A DNA stretch of 64,000 bases, taken from contig NKJC01000005.1 of NCBI GenBank assembly GCA_002256435.1, positions 301,301 to 365,300 of the forward strand, read 5' to 3'. A program made the position numbers and the translations under genes. Below, in pieces: positions 17,206-25,790 of the stretch (positions are counted from its first letter, which is position 1; the number at the start of each line of letters is the position of its first letter). This stretch comes from Chitinophagaceae bacterium BSSC1 (GTDB taxonomy: Bacteria; Bacteroidota; Bacteroidia; Chitinophagales; Chitinophagaceae). The notes under the pieces are model-generated. The model saw nothing but the letters and a program-made list of their open reading frames with translations. It was not told the DNA's origin and did no database searches.

Positions 17206-18339
17206 TTATGAGATGGACTTTTTATAAACCCGGTATCGCTTGTAGATTTCTCCACCAATTCTTTGGTATTCTGCACACATGGCCTGATTGCTTTCTAAAA
17301 CTAGGTGACTATCCATGAGTTCAAACCCACGCTCAATGGCGGTTTGCAACAGAGCAGTTCCCATCAAAGCCGTTAAACCAATGGATCTATAGTCATTGCG
17401 CACAGCACCCAATAATAAGTTCAATTGCTTGGATTTATTGGCAGCCATTAAAATCTGAATGAACCCAAAAGGAAATAATTTTCCTTTTGCTTTTTGGATT
17501 CCCTTGCTCATGTCTGGCATGGCTACTACAAATGCAATGAGCTCTTGATCTTGGTTTAGCACCAGTTTTACAAAAGCTGGATCTAAGATGGGCAAGTATT
17601 GGGCTGCCATTCTTTTCATCTCCTCTTCCGTCATGGGTACAAAACCAAAAAGGTCTGAATAGGTTTCATTAACCAATCTAAATACTGGAACTATATAGGG
17701 TTTTAAAGCTTTCTTGGTTTTGAATTCCAAGAGTTGCACCTGACTATTTTTCTTGATCCGCTCCATTACTCTCAAATACAATGCTGGAATGGCATTGGGT
17801 ACAAGCACTTTAAAAGAAACACAGTCCAAGTGTTTTACAAATCCTTCCCCTTCAATCAATGATTGTAAGTACAAAGGATTGGTGGGTGTGGCAATCACTG
17901 GCAAATGCTCCAAACCCTCTATTTGCAGGCCTTGTGGGTCTTTGTCAGAGAATCCAAAAGGTCCAATTAATTGCTGCATGGATTGTTTTTGAGCCCAAGC
18001 ATACACCGCGTCAAATAAGGCTTTGACAACTCCTTGATCATTGGCACAATCCAATTGAAAAAACCTTGCAGTTTTTTCACCATGCGTTTCATTGTACTTG
18101 TGGTTGATGATGCCCATGACCCTACCAACCAATTCATTACCCCTGTAGGCCAAAAGTCTAATTACGGTTGCTTTACCAAGCGATGGATTTTGTTTTGGAT
18201 CATGAAACTTCCATTCGTCCATATAAATGGGCGGTACCCAATTGGGCTGGTCATGGTATAGTTTGGCTGGAAGAAAAATATAATCGCGTAAAGCGGATTT
18301 GCTAGTTACTTCCTGAATCTTAATTGGCAAGGAATCCAT
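17206..18339 (-). CDS. Acetyltransferase-like (GNAT-fold) protein of unknown substrate
   Basis: 377 residues. The N-terminal half (YIFLPAKLYHDQPNWVPP, then GRVMGIINHKYNE) and the C-terminal block (LGAVRNDYRSIGLTALMGTALLQTAIERGF) match large YghO-like GNAT proteins common in Bacteroidota. The second half has a long Leu-rich acyl-CoA-site-like strand, and it ends with basic residues KRYRVYKKS. Cytosolic, no signal peptide. The substrate is unknown. It has the same orientation as ppk2, 46 bases upstream of it. Confidence 0.65.
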   Translation of the reverse strand: MDSLPIKIQEVTSKSALRDYIFLPAKLYHDQPNWVPPIYMDEWKFHDPKQNPSLGKATVIRLLAYRGNELVGRVMGIINHKYNETHGEKTARFFQLDCANDQGVVKALFDAVYAWAQKQSMQQLIGPFGFSDKDPQGLQIEGLEHLPVIATPTNPLYLQSLIEGEGFVKHLDCVSFKVLVPNAIPALYLRVMERIKKNSQVQLLEFKTKKALKPYIVPVFRLVNETYSDLFGFVPMTEEEMKRMAAQYLPILDPAFVKLVLNQDQELIAFVVAMPDMSKGIQKAKGKLFPFGFIQILMAANKSKQLNLLLGAVRNDYRSIGLTALMGTALLQTAIERGFELMDSHLVLESNQAMCAEYQRIGGEIYKRYRVYKKSIS

Positions 18340-18390
18340 TTAACGAATTTACAAATTTTAAACAGGTCTTTAACCACTTTCAAAAGCCAT

Positions 18391-18398
18391 TATCTTTG
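18391..18398 (+). promoter_or_regulatory. -7 box of msrC
   Basis: TATCTTTG, an exact match to TAnnTTTG, ends 4 bases before the ATG at 18403; a TTTA lies 19 bases upstream as -33. The predicted transcript is leaderless or nearly so. Confidence 0.6.
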
Positions 18399-18402
18399 CT
18401 GC

Positions 18403-18879
18403 ATGGCAGAAGATTTGAAGATAGCGCAAGGCAGCAAGCAAGAACAATATTTGGAACTGATTCCACAGATCAAAGGTTTGTTAGAAGGCGAACCAGATTT
18501 GGTGGCTAACCTTGCAAATACTGCAGCAGCACTTAAAGAACAGTTTGGCTGGTTCTGGGTTGGCTTCTACTTGGTAAAAGAAGATGAATTGGTTTTGGGG
18601 CCATTTCAAGGACCTGTTGCTTGTACCAGAATAAGAAAGGGAAGGGGTGTTTGTGGAAGTAGTTGGGAGCAAGCCAAAACATTGATTGTTCCTGATGTAG
18701 AAAAATTTCCGGGTCATATAGCTTGTAGTAGTTTGTCTAAATCAGAAATTGTGGTTCCACTATTCGTGAATGGAACGGTTGTGGGTGTGTTAGACGTGGA
18801 TAGCTCAGAATTGGATCAGTTTGACCAAACCGATGCTACTTACCTAGAACAGATTATGGGTCTTTTGCATCTTGGCTAA
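18403..18879 (+). CDS. msrC: Free methionine-(R)-sulfoxide reductase (GAF domain)
   Basis: 158 residues forming one GAF domain. The three cysteines of the family are visible: ACTRI, RGVCGSSW and HIACSS. The block LGPFQGPVACTRIRKGRGVCG is typical of fRMsr enzymes, which reduce free Met-R-sulfoxide with the second and third of these cysteines. Closing motif KSEIVVPLF and GVLDVDSSELDQFD also fit. Monocistronic: its own -7 box lies upstream and a palindrome follows the stop. Confidence 0.9.
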   Translation: MAEDLKIAQGSKQEQYLELIPQIKGLLEGEPDLVANLANTAAALKEQFGWFWVGFYLVKEDELVLGPFQGPVACTRIRKGRGVCGSSWEQAKTLIVPDVEKFPGHIACSSLSKSEIVVPLFVNGTVVGVLDVDSSELDQFDQTDATYLEQIMGLLHLG

Positions 18880-18885
18880 ATCAAT

Positions 18886-18905
18886 TGATAATCAGTTGAT
18901 TATCA
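18886..18905. repeat. 9-bp inverted repeat after msrC
   Basis: TGATAATCA and TGATTATCA are perfect inverse copies separated by GT, starting 6 bases after the msrC stop. Too AT-rich for a strong terminator; may be an operator. The rest of the 200-base interval up to the helicase holds the leader hairpin at 19039-19058 and no gene. Confidence 0.45.
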
Positions 18906-19038
18906 GGCACACTAACCACCTTAACATGGCATTAAATAATTTTACCCTAGCTTTGCAGCATTCATATAGGCTCTCTATAGACTGATCATTTACTTCCGTG
19001 ACAAAGTTCATCAAGTCATTTCTGGAAAGGTTATATAC

Positions 19039-19058
19039 CACCTGAGCATTTTCAGGTG
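19039..19058 (+). promoter_or_regulatory. Hairpin in the helicase leader (attenuator-like)
   Basis: CACCTGA and TCAGGTG close a 7-bp stem around a 6-base loop, followed by TTCATTTTAAATTTTTT. This has the shape of an intrinsic terminator placed 22 bases before the helicase start, suggesting attenuation or control of translation. Alternatively it ends transcripts coming from msrC. Confidence 0.45.
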
Positions 19059-19080
19059 TTCATTTTAAATTTTTTACATT

Positions 19081-20355
19081 TTGTTATTTGAACAATTAAG
19101 CCTCATTGAGCCCATATTAGATGCGCTCAAAACAGAAGGTTACACTACACCCACACCCATTCAGGAACAAGCCATTCCCATTATTTTAGAAGGCAAGGAC
19201 TTATTGGGTTGTGCGCAAACCGGCACAGGTAAAACCGCCGCATTTGCTATTCCCGTTTTACAGTTGCTTTGCAAACAGAAATTTACCGGCCAGCCTCAAA
19301 AAGGTGGCATCAAGGCCTTGATCTTAACACCTACTAGAGAATTAGCCATTCAGATTGAAGAAAGCTTTGCTGCTTATGGCAGGAATCTTGGTCTAAAACA
19401 ATTGGTGATTTTTGGTGGTGTTTCTCAGCACGCACAAACTATTGCCTTGCGCAAAGGGGTTGATATTTTAATTGCTACACCAGGACGCTTATTAGACCTA
19501 ATTCAACAAAAATTTATTCGTTTATCAGACGTTGAATTTTTTGTATTGGATGAGGCTGATCGTATGTTAGACATGGGATTTATCCATGATGTGAAAAAAG
19601 TAATCACCTTATTACCTACCAAAAAACAAACCTTGTTTTTCTCGGCAACCATGCCTCCAGAAATTAGCAAGTTGGCAAGTAGTATTTTGAATAATCCATC
19701 TAAAGTAGAAGTTACCCCAATTTCATCTACTGCAGAAACCATTCAGCAAGCCGTTTATTTTGTAGAAAAGGAAAACAAGAAACTCTTGTTAAGCCATTTG
19801 CTCAAAGACGCAGCTATTAAAAGCGCCTTGGTCTTTACTAGAACCAAACATGGTGCAGACAAAGTGGTGAAAGACTTACACCGTGGCGGTGTTAAGGCAG
19901 AAGCCATTCACGGAAACAAGTCTCAAAATGCTAGACAAAGAGCTTTGTCTAATTTCAAGTCTGGAGAAACCAGGGTTTTGGTTGCTACCGATATTGCTGC
20001 TCGCGGAATTGACGTAGATGACCTTACACACGTCATCAATTTTGAATTACCCAATGTACCTGAAACCTATGTACACCGTATTGGACGTACTGGTAGGGCA
20101 GGCGCCAGTGGTATAGCTTTTAGTTTTTGTGACGCAGAAGAAAAAGAATTCTTGCGCGATATTCAGAAGCTGATCAGCATTCCAGTTCCAGTTGTTACAG
20201 ATCATCCTTATGCCATGGCCAATACTTCTTTACACAGCATTCCTACGGTAAAACAAAAGCCCGTTCAAAGACACCATCAGGGTGGAGAACGCAGGTCTTT
20301 CCGCGGGGGCGATAGTAGAAGATACGCCGGTAACCAATCTGCAAGAAGGGATTAA
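19081..20355 (+). CDS. DEAD-box RNA helicase, RhlE-like
   Basis: 424 residues. Start is TTG (MLFEQLSLIEPIL): an in-frame TAA at 19066 excludes any upstream start and the family N-terminus aligns here. Motifs in order: Q motif TPTPIQEQAIP, motif I AQTGTGKT, Ia PTRELAIQ, II DEAD, III SAT, then the RecA2 motifs including VATDIAARGIDV and HRIGRTGRAG. A short basic, Gln/Arg-rich tail (RRSFRGGDSRRYAG) would bind RNA. Likely role: ribosome assembly or cold-shock RNA remodelling. A clear terminator follows. The rare start plus leader hairpin point to post-transcriptional control. Confidence 0.92.
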   Translation: MLFEQLSLIEPILDALKTEGYTTPTPIQEQAIPIILEGKDLLGCAQTGTGKTAAFAIPVLQLLCKQKFTGQPQKGGIKALILTPTRELAIQIEESFAAYGRNLGLKQLVIFGGVSQHAQTIALRKGVDILIATPGRLLDLIQQKFIRLSDVEFFVLDEADRMLDMGFIHDVKKVITLLPTKKQTLFFSATMPPEISKLASSILNNPSKVEVTPISSTAETIQQAVYFVEKENKKLLLSHLLKDAAIKSALVFTRTKHGADKVVKDLHRGGVKAEAIHGNKSQNARQRALSNFKSGETRVLVATDIAARGIDVDDLTHVINFELPNVPETYVHRIGRTGRAGASGIAFSFCDAEEKEFLRDIQKLISIPVPVVTDHPYAMANTSLHSIPTVKQKPVQRHHQGGERRSFRGGDSRRYAGNQSARRD

Positions 20356-20370
20356 AACATAAATAGAATT

Positions 20371-20405
20371 AAAACCGTTACAGTCAAAACTGTAGCGGTT
20401 TTTTG
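20371..20405 (+). terminator. Intrinsic terminator of the DEAD-box gene
   Basis: 14-bp stem (20371-20384 with 20389-20402, one G-U pair), loop CAAA, and a T-run through 20404. It lies 15 bases after the helicase stop. Confidence 0.85.
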
Positions 20406-20484
20406 TTGCTATAATTCTAAAACTATTCAGCATAGAACGCAATAGCAATCCTAAAAAAAACTAATTTTATACCAAATCTCAAAA

Positions 20485-20898
20485 ATGAAAAAAACGCTTC
20501 AAAGCGGATTGGTAGCTGGTGTGGTATTATCCATTCTTTCTTATGGTGGATTGTTCCTAGCAGTGAACAGTACTTTGTTCAATTCATTTTTTGCGGAATA
20601 CCTCAGTTCTGTATTTGTGTCTGATAGCTCCAGAGATTTTTTATTCTATACCCATGCCATGGTCATCAGCTTTGCGCTGGCTTGGTTTTGGGAAAGGTTT
20701 AAACCCTTGTTTAAAGGCAACTATCTAATTAGAGGAATTGAATTTGGATCTGTCTATACATTGGTGGCTTTATTGCCCATACTTTGGATGACCTATAGCC
20801 AAATTGATGTTTCTGTAATAATGGTATTGAGCTGGTTGGGATTTGGACTATTTCAATCCACTGTGGCTGGCGTGATCTTTGCCAAAATGAACCCTTAG
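20485..20898 (+). CDS. Small integral membrane protein of unknown function
   Basis: 137 residues with four hydrophobic helices at about 8-28, 50-70, 88-105 and 112-132, and charged caps (FWERFKPLFKGN between helices 2 and 3). No motif is recognised. The start ATG carries the typical MKKTLQSG N-terminus. It converges with the YceI gene 5 bases away. It could be a lineage-specific membrane protein; no function is inferred. Confidence 0.65.
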   Translation: MKKTLQSGLVAGVVLSILSYGGLFLAVNSTLFNSFFAEYLSSVFVSDSSRDFLFYTHAMVISFALAWFWERFKPLFKGNYLIRGIEFGSVYTLVALLPILWMTYSQIDVSVIMVLSWLGFGLFQSTVAGVIFAKMNP

Positions 20899-20903
20899 TA
20901 CAA

Positions 20904-21503
20904 TCAACTTACAGGTTTTAGGTTCAATTTAAATTCTACCAATAATTCATCTTTAGCTTTGATTACACCACCCAATTTACTGGGTGGAGAAAGATTGAAG
21001 TCTGTAAACGTTACAGCCCTATCGCCCTTTAGGTGAACAATATTGCTATTGTCAACCGTAAATACATAACTGATATCATAACGTTTAACCACACCTGCCA
21101 ATCCAATATCTACTATACCCGTAATCTTGGATGGATTTTTAAAATTGGGAAAACTGTTGATAGAAATAAACTTGATGATGAGTTTTGGAAATTCCTTGTA
21201 CTTGAGGGTTTTCCTTAGATCACTAGTCATCATCCGATTGTGACAATCAAAGGATTCTATATCTAGTTTCAGTTTCCCGTTCATGGGAAGGGTTTGTGTC
21301 TTGGCCGCTTTAACACAGGTAATGGTATCAGGCAAACTATAATCTGTAATATCACATTGGAACTTGTTTACATTGGTACTACCATTCACAGTAAGACTAC
21401 TGCCCTGCATTACTACCCAGGTTGCCGCGGGATCTGCAGGATAATAACCACTGATTAATGTGTAAACAACCAAATAAACAATCCATTTCCTCATCATCGG
21501 CAA
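20904..21503 (-). CDS. YceI-family protein (second copy)
   Basis: 199 residues, or 196 if the ATG at 21494 is used. A hydrophobic N-terminus ends near SGYYPADPAA, followed by the YceI lipocalin-like beta barrel: SSLTVNGSTNVNKFQCDI, the central SDLRKTLKYKEFPKLIIKF and a C-terminal block GGVIKAKDELLVEFKLNL. YceI proteins bind long isoprenoids or lipids in the periplasm. Compared with the other copy at 22957-23547 it is longer in its loops and has more cysteines. It lies after the terminator hairpin that follows the porin gene, so it may have its own promoter. Confidence 0.8.
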   Translation of the reverse strand: MPMMRKWIVYLVVYTLISGYYPADPAATWVVMQGSSLTVNGSTNVNKFQCDITDYSLPDTITCVKAAKTQTLPMNGKLKLDIESFDCHNRMMTSDLRKTLKYKEFPKLIIKFISINSFPNFKNPSKITGIVDIGLAGVVKRYDISYVFTVDNSNIVHLKGDRAVTFTDFNLSPPSKLGGVIKAKDELLVEFKLNLKPVS

Positions 21504-21517
21504 ATTATATAAAAAGA

Positions 21518-21548
21518 ATAGCCGAATGAAATTTATTCATCCGGCTAT
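21518..21548 (-). terminator. Terminator after the porin gene
   Basis: Arms ATAGCCG and CGGCTAT, one mismatch, then 5 more paired bases around a short AT loop. On the minus strand it is followed by CTTTTTATATAATTT. It lies 26 bases after the porin stop and separates it from the second YceI gene. Confidence 0.7.
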
Positions 21549-21574
21549 CTTACACCATAAAAAAACCCAATTTT

Positions 21575-22912
21575 TTAGAATCCTACAATGGCTTCAATCA
21601 CATATCCGTTGAATTTACCACCAGCACGATAGTCAGTGTTCACAAAGTCAATGTATTTCTGATTTACAATTTCAGCTTTCAGCAATACGTTTTTAGTCAT
21701 GAACCAACCAGCAGCAAAAGCAGTTCTATCAACTTTTACGTCATTGGTATATCCTTGTAAACGAGCAGTAACTGTATTGTAACGAGCACCTACAAATAGG
21801 TTTTCATCTTTACCAAAGCGATAGATACCTTCTGCTGCTAACTGAGTTGCTTTTCTGTCTGCAGTTTCAGTTTTGGTGCGTCCTTTAGAACCTTCATAAG
21901 TACCAAAGAATTCAAATCCATAAACTTTTACAAAGGCATTAATCATAGTAGCAGAAATCTTTTTGCTAAATCCTGGGTTAAAGCGGCCAGAGAAAGCAAC
22001 TGCAGTAGAAGCAGGCAATGCACCTGGAGCACCTTTTTCCATTACGTTTTGATAGTTAGAACCAGTACGGTCACCACCAAACAGTGTTAAACCACTACCA
22101 GCTTGGCTACTATTGGTATAGAAGCTACCAGATAAACGTACTCTTACATTTTCATTCAGTTTCTTGTCAATACCAGCTTTCAAATAGAAAGAAGGATTAC
22201 GGCTAACATTTGGATCTTGAGCAGTAAGATAAGCAGAGTCAATATTACCTTTGATCATACCGTTAGTAATACCCACCATTCCAAACAGACCATCTTTTTG
22301 TAAATAAACTTCACCACCAATTTCTGTAGCAAATTCATCCATGATATAGTTGTCCATAAATGGATTGTACAAAGCTTGTCCACCATCTGTTCTGCGGAAG
22401 TGTTGATCACCATAGTTCACTTCAAAGTGACCAATTTTAACGGTAGCAATCTTCATGATATCGCCCCAGAATTTGCCTTTGAAAGGAACTTTGTCAAATT
22501 GAATATATCCACCTTTAACCCAAGTTTCATTGTGGTGTCTAGCACTTAAATATGAAGTCACATTCAATTTAATACCATCAGCTAATTGCACATCCATAAA
22601 TAGGTTGGCCTGAGCTGTCATAAAACCATTCTGTAAAGGATATAAACGGTTAGCACCAGTACCAGTGTTATTAATAGCACCTGGATTTTCGTGTTTCAAG
22701 TTTTGGAACTGTTGTGTAAAACCAGCACCCCATCTTACTTTCAATCCTTCAAAAGGAACTGTATCAGACTTTAAGGTTTCAAACATGTTGATACCAGTCT
22801 TGTCATAAGGACGGAAATTAGAAATTTTTGGTTGCTGTGCAAAAAGGGCTACAGGTAAAACCCCTGCAAAAAGTAGTACTGCAATTTTTAACCTGTTCAT
22901 TTGAATTTTCAT
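21575..22912 (-). CDS. Outer-membrane porin-like beta-barrel
   Basis: 445 residues: signal peptide MNRLKIAVLLFAGVLPVALFAQ (an ATG four codons upstream is the ORF start), then a beta-barrel of repeated alternating strands such as VRWGAGFTQQFQNL and KIGHFEVNYGDQHFRR, ending FNGYVIEAIVGF with terminal Phe. The shape fits porins of the phosphate-selective O/P class in Bacteroidota; the solute is unknown. Encoded between two YceI genes; the 44-base gap to the upstream YceI suggests one transcript. Confidence 0.78.
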   Translation of the reverse strand: MKIQMNRLKIAVLLFAGVLPVALFAQQPKISNFRPYDKTGINMFETLKSDTVPFEGLKVRWGAGFTQQFQNLKHENPGAINNTGTGANRLYPLQNGFMTAQANLFMDVQLADGIKLNVTSYLSARHHNETWVKGGYIQFDKVPFKGKFWGDIMKIATVKIGHFEVNYGDQHFRRTDGGQALYNPFMDNYIMDEFATEIGGEVYLQKDGLFGMVGITNGMIKGNIDSAYLTAQDPNVSRNPSFYLKAGIDKKLNENVRVRLSGSFYTNSSQAGSGLTLFGGDRTGSNYQNVMEKGAPGALPASTAVAFSGRFNPGFSKKISATMINAFVKVYGFEFFGTYEGSKGRTKTETADRKATQLAAEGIYRFGKDENLFVGARYNTVTARLQGYTNDVKVDRTAFAAGWFMTKNVLLKAEIVNQKYIDFVNTDYRAGGKFNGYVIEAIVGF

Positions 22913-22956
22913 AAAAAGTTTTTTAGGTTGATAATAGTGTGTAATAGATTTAGATA

Positions 22957-23547
22957 TTATTTTGTCAATTTCAAGTCAAATTTTAAAGTAACCTCATTAC
23001 CGGTTTTAATGGTTCCCATCATAAAGCTTGGAGGAGTCATTCCAAATTCTTTCATGCTGATTTTTTTGGCACCAGTAACTGTAATGCTTTTGTCTGCATT
23101 GATTTTTCCAGTAGCAACAATTTCTGCATCAACAGGCGCACCTGCAATATTTAATTTACCTATTGCTTTTACAGTAAAGTCTGTGGCATTAGCAGCGGTT
23201 ACAGTAGCAGATGCTGCTGTGAAACTAATATTGGGGCTTTTGTCTGTTTTCAATGCTTTGTAAGCATTTTTGTCCATGGCATCTTTTTCACTTTTAAGTG
23301 CAGTTGCAGGTGTAGTAAAACTTAGTGCACTAATACCAGTAACAGCTCCGGCGGCATTGAAAGTGAAACTTGCGTCAAAACTTCCTTGACTAGACTTCAT
23401 ATCCCAGTCATGCAAAGTAGAAGTACCACTCACTACCAGATTTACACCATTTTTACTACTGTACTTTACTTGTGCAAATGCACCAAGTGTGAACATCAAC
23501 ACCAGTGCTAGCAGACCAGGTTTGAGGATTTTTGTTGGATTTTTCAT
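22957..23547 (-). CDS. YceI-family lipid-binding protein (first copy)
   Basis: 196 residues: signal peptide (KPGLLALVLMFTLGAFA, then QVKYSS), followed by the YceI fold: LVVSGTSTLHDWDMKSSQG near the start, KNAYKALKTDKSPNISF in the middle and MGTIKTGNEVTLKFDLKL at the end. It starts the YceI-porin transcript. Probable role: periplasmic carriage of an isoprenoid or other lipid associated with the neighbouring barrel; this is inference from gene order. Confidence 0.85.
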   Translation of the reverse strand: MKNPTKILKPGLLALVLMFTLGAFAQVKYSSKNGVNLVVSGTSTLHDWDMKSSQGSFDASFTFNAAGAVTGISALSFTTPATALKSEKDAMDKNAYKALKTDKSPNISFTAASATVTAANATDFTVKAIGKLNIAGAPVDAEIVATGKINADKSITVTGAKKISMKEFGMTPPSFMMGTIKTGNEVTLKFDLKLTK

Positions 23548-23920
23548 GATTGTTTTTTATGTGGGTTTAAAAAATGTTTGTTTGTTCTATCACCAGATGA
23601 TAACACAAAGCTACATGGGGTATTTTTGTTAAAGGATGATACTCATCAACTTATAAAATGATTCATCTCAGGTTATAAACTGACCAAAATCATGTTTGTA
23701 ACTTTGGTGTTTCACCATCAATTTTTGAGGGGGGTATTCATTCGTATAAGTAATAACGAATCAGATTCTGACATGTTGTTTTAAATGACTGTAAATAGCA
23801 ATTTTGCAATTCAGCACTGTATTTCTGTAAACACTTGCAGCATTTAGACAAAACCCCTACTTTTGCGCTCGCTTGACTGTCAGGATTCCTAAGACCTCAG
23901 TTGTTAAAAGCACTTTTGAT
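23548..23920. other. Gene-free 373-base interval with promoters
   Basis: No gene is seen. It holds a minus-strand -7 box TAGCTTTG (plus 23606-23613, TTTA 16 bases upstream) about 58 bases before the first YceI gene, a 6-bp inverted repeat ATTCGT/ACGAAT at 23740-23761, and the tRNA promoter near 23834-23865. The middle is AT-rich and otherwise featureless to me. Confidence 0.5.
23834..23865 (+). promoter_or_regulatory. Promoter of tRNA-Leu
   Basis: CTTG (23834-23837), 20 bases, TACTTTTG (23858-23865); the tRNA begins 55 bases downstream. The -7 box matches TAnnTTTG exactly, the -33 keeps the TTG core. Confidence 0.55.
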
Positions 23921-24002
23921 GCGGATGTGGCGAAATTGGCAGACGCACTAGACTTAGGATCTAGCGCCGTGAGGCATGCAGGTTCGACCCCTGTCATCCG
24001 CA
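23921..24002 (+). tRNA. tRNA-Leu (anticodon TAG)
   Basis: Acceptor arms GCGGATG and CATCCGC pair perfectly with discriminator A; D-arm region GGCGAAATTGGCAGAC; anticodon stem CTAGA/TCTAG with loop CTTAGGA, giving anticodon TAG (reads CTA and relatives); an extra variable arm and T-arm GGTTCGACCC follow. The long variable arm and A73 fit leucine. CCA is not encoded (next bases are CAA). Confidence 0.93.
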
Positions 24003-24009
24003 CAAATAT

Positions 24010-24042
24010 GAAAGACGTGATTTTCACGTCTTTCTTTGTTTT
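24010..24042 (+). terminator. Terminator after tRNA-Leu
   Basis: GAAAGACGTGA and TCACGTCTTTC form an 11-bp perfect stem with a TTT loop, followed by TTTGTTTTA. Confidence 0.8.
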
Positions 24043-24183
24043 ATACCCCTTCCCATCCATTAAAAGACATCGCCGCAGGCTCGGTTTATTTCTTAACTTG
24101 CTGATTATCAATTAATTTATTCAATTATGGTCAATTTTAGCAGTACTATATAGAATCTATGAACAGCATTTAGGCCAATCCCT

Positions 24184-24191
24184 TACCTTTG
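24184..24191 (+). promoter_or_regulatory. -7 box of tig
   Basis: TACCTTTG, an exact TAnnTTTG match 33 bases before the trigger factor ATG. No clear TTTG at the right distance, so only the -7 element is supported. Confidence 0.45.
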
Positions 24192-24224
24192 CAACCCAAA
24201 AAAACAAGAATAAAAAACACAACT

Positions 24225-25595
24225 ATGGCTACAATAACCCGCGAGAATATTGGCTTGCTGCATGACAAGCTCATTGTGAAGTTGAACAAAGAAGACTATT
24301 TTGGCAATTTTGAGAAAACCCTCAAAACCTTTGCTAAAACTGCCAATATCCCCGGATTCCGTAAAGGAATGGTGCCTGCAGGTTTGGTAAAGAAAATGCA
24401 TGGTCCAAGTATCTTTCAAGACGAAGTATTGAAAACCGTTGAAAAAGAAATGAACCAATACCTGAACAAGGAACAATTGGACATTTTTGCGCAACCTGTT
24501 CCTTTGGAAAATGAAGGCACTAAACTGGATATGAACAATCCTGGTGAAGTGGATTTTGCATTTGAAGTTGGTTTAAAGCCTGTATTTGATGTAAATGCGT
24601 CTAATATTAAGGTGACTAAATACAATGTGATTGTTACTGATGAGATGTTGAATGAAGAAGTTGAAAGATTGCAAACACGCAATGGTAATATGACTGAGCC
24701 TGAAACAGCTAGCTCTGAAGACCATGTGTTGAACGTAACTTTTACTGAATTAGACGCTGATGGTAATATGCTGGAAGGCGGTATTAACAAAGCCAATAGC
24801 TTATTGGTAAAGTATTTTGCTCCATCATTTAGGGCTCAATTGATTGGTAAGAAAAAAGACGATGTAGTAGACGTTCATTTGGCTAGCGCTTTTGAAGACA
24901 AGGAAAGAGAAGTAGTTCTTTCTGACCTTGGTTTGAACAAAGACGAAGCTGGTAGTGCAGACAAAACTTTCAAAATGACCATCACCAAGATTGGTTTTGT
25001 TGAAAAAGCTGCATTGGATGCTACTTTCTTTGCTACCGTATATCCTAACAACGAAATCACTACTGAAGAAGATTTCCGTGCTGCTGTGAAAGCTGAAATT
25101 GAAACACATTTTGCCCAACAAACCCGTAATCAGATCCACGATCAGATTTACCACCATTTGTTAGACAATACCAGCATGGAATTCCCAGAAACCTTCTTAA
25201 AGCGTTGGTTACAGATTGGCGGTGATAAACCAAAAACTGCCGAAGAGGCAGAAGCTGACTATCCAGGTTTTGTAAACCAATTAAAATGGACCCTGATCAG
25301 CAGCAAATTGGTTACTGACAATAAGATTGAAGTACTTCCTGAAGATATCCGTGACTTTGCTAAAATGCAACTGTTCAGCTATATGGGTGGCCAATTAGGT
25401 GCCTTGGGCGATAACCAACAGTGGGTGGACGATTATGCTAACCGAATGATGCAGGATAAGAAATTTGTAGAAGATAGCTACCATCGCATTAGCGCTGACA
25501 AATTGTTTAGCACACTTGAAACTCAGGTTGCTGCAACAGACGAAGCCATTAGCATGGAAGCGTTTGCGGAGAAATTGCATCATCACCACCACTAA
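24225..25595 (+). CDS. tig: Trigger factor (ribosome-bound chaperone)
   Basis: 456 residues from the ATG at 24225 (MATITREN); the frame opens upstream at a TTG that lies inside the promoter. The N-terminal ribosome-binding domain contains the signature GFRKGMVPAGLVKKMHG (usual core GFRxGxxP), followed by a shortened middle part and a long alpha-helical C-terminal chaperone domain with MEFPETFLKRWL. The protein folds nascent chains and in many genomes, as here, precedes clpP and clpX. The extreme C-terminus reads EKLHHHHH: five natural histidines. A heptamer repeat follows the stop codon. Confidence 0.9.
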   Translation: MATITRENIGLLHDKLIVKLNKEDYFGNFEKTLKTFAKTANIPGFRKGMVPAGLVKKMHGPSIFQDEVLKTVEKEMNQYLNKEQLDIFAQPVPLENEGTKLDMNNPGEVDFAFEVGLKPVFDVNASNIKVTKYNVIVTDEMLNEEVERLQTRNGNMTEPETASSEDHVLNVTFTELDADGNMLEGGINKANSLLVKYFAPSFRAQLIGKKKDDVVDVHLASAFEDKEREVVLSDLGLNKDEAGSADKTFKMTITKIGFVEKAALDATFFATVYPNNEITTEEDFRAAVKAEIETHFAQQTRNQIHDQIYHHLLDNTSMEFPETFLKRWLQIGGDKPKTAEEAEADYPGFVNQLKWTLISSKLVTDNKIEVLPEDIRDFAKMQLFSYMGGQLGALGDNQQWVDDYANRMMQDKKFVEDSYHRISADKLFSTLETQVAATDEAISMEAFAEKLHHHHH

Positions 25596-25604
25596 GAGAG
25601 GAAA

Positions 25605-25740
25605 GTGAAGAGTGAAGAGTGAAGAGTGAAGAGTGAAGAGAGGGAGGAAGAAGAAAGTGAAGAGTGAAGAGTGAAGAGTGAAGAGTGAAGAGAGGAAAGT
25701 GAAGAGTGAAGAGTGAAGAGTGAAGAGTGAAGAGTGAAGA
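25605..25740 (+). repeat. GTGAAGA tandem heptamer array in the tig 3' UTR
   Basis: Sixteen exact copies of GTGAAGA in three blocks: 25605-25639 (5), 25657-25691 (5) and 25699-25740 (6), separated by purine-only spacers. From 25596 to about 25785 the plus strand has no cytosine. It lies between the tig stop and its terminator, so it would be transcribed. Minus-strand reading frames through it give repetitive Ser-Leu-Phe-Thr-Leu-His peptides and are artefacts. The rest of the interval to 25956 holds the terminator and AT-rich sequence upstream of clpP. Confidence 0.9.
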
Positions 25741-25790
25741 AAGTAGGAAGTAGAAGATGAGAAAGGTGGAATGAGTGAAAAAATAACCTG

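Noticed and set aside
23873..24115. Short frames across tRNA-Leu on both strands
   Set aside because: They run through the tRNA and its terminator; not coding.
25605..25740. CRISPR array
   Set aside because: The unit is 7 bp with no unique spacers of regular size and no cas genes.
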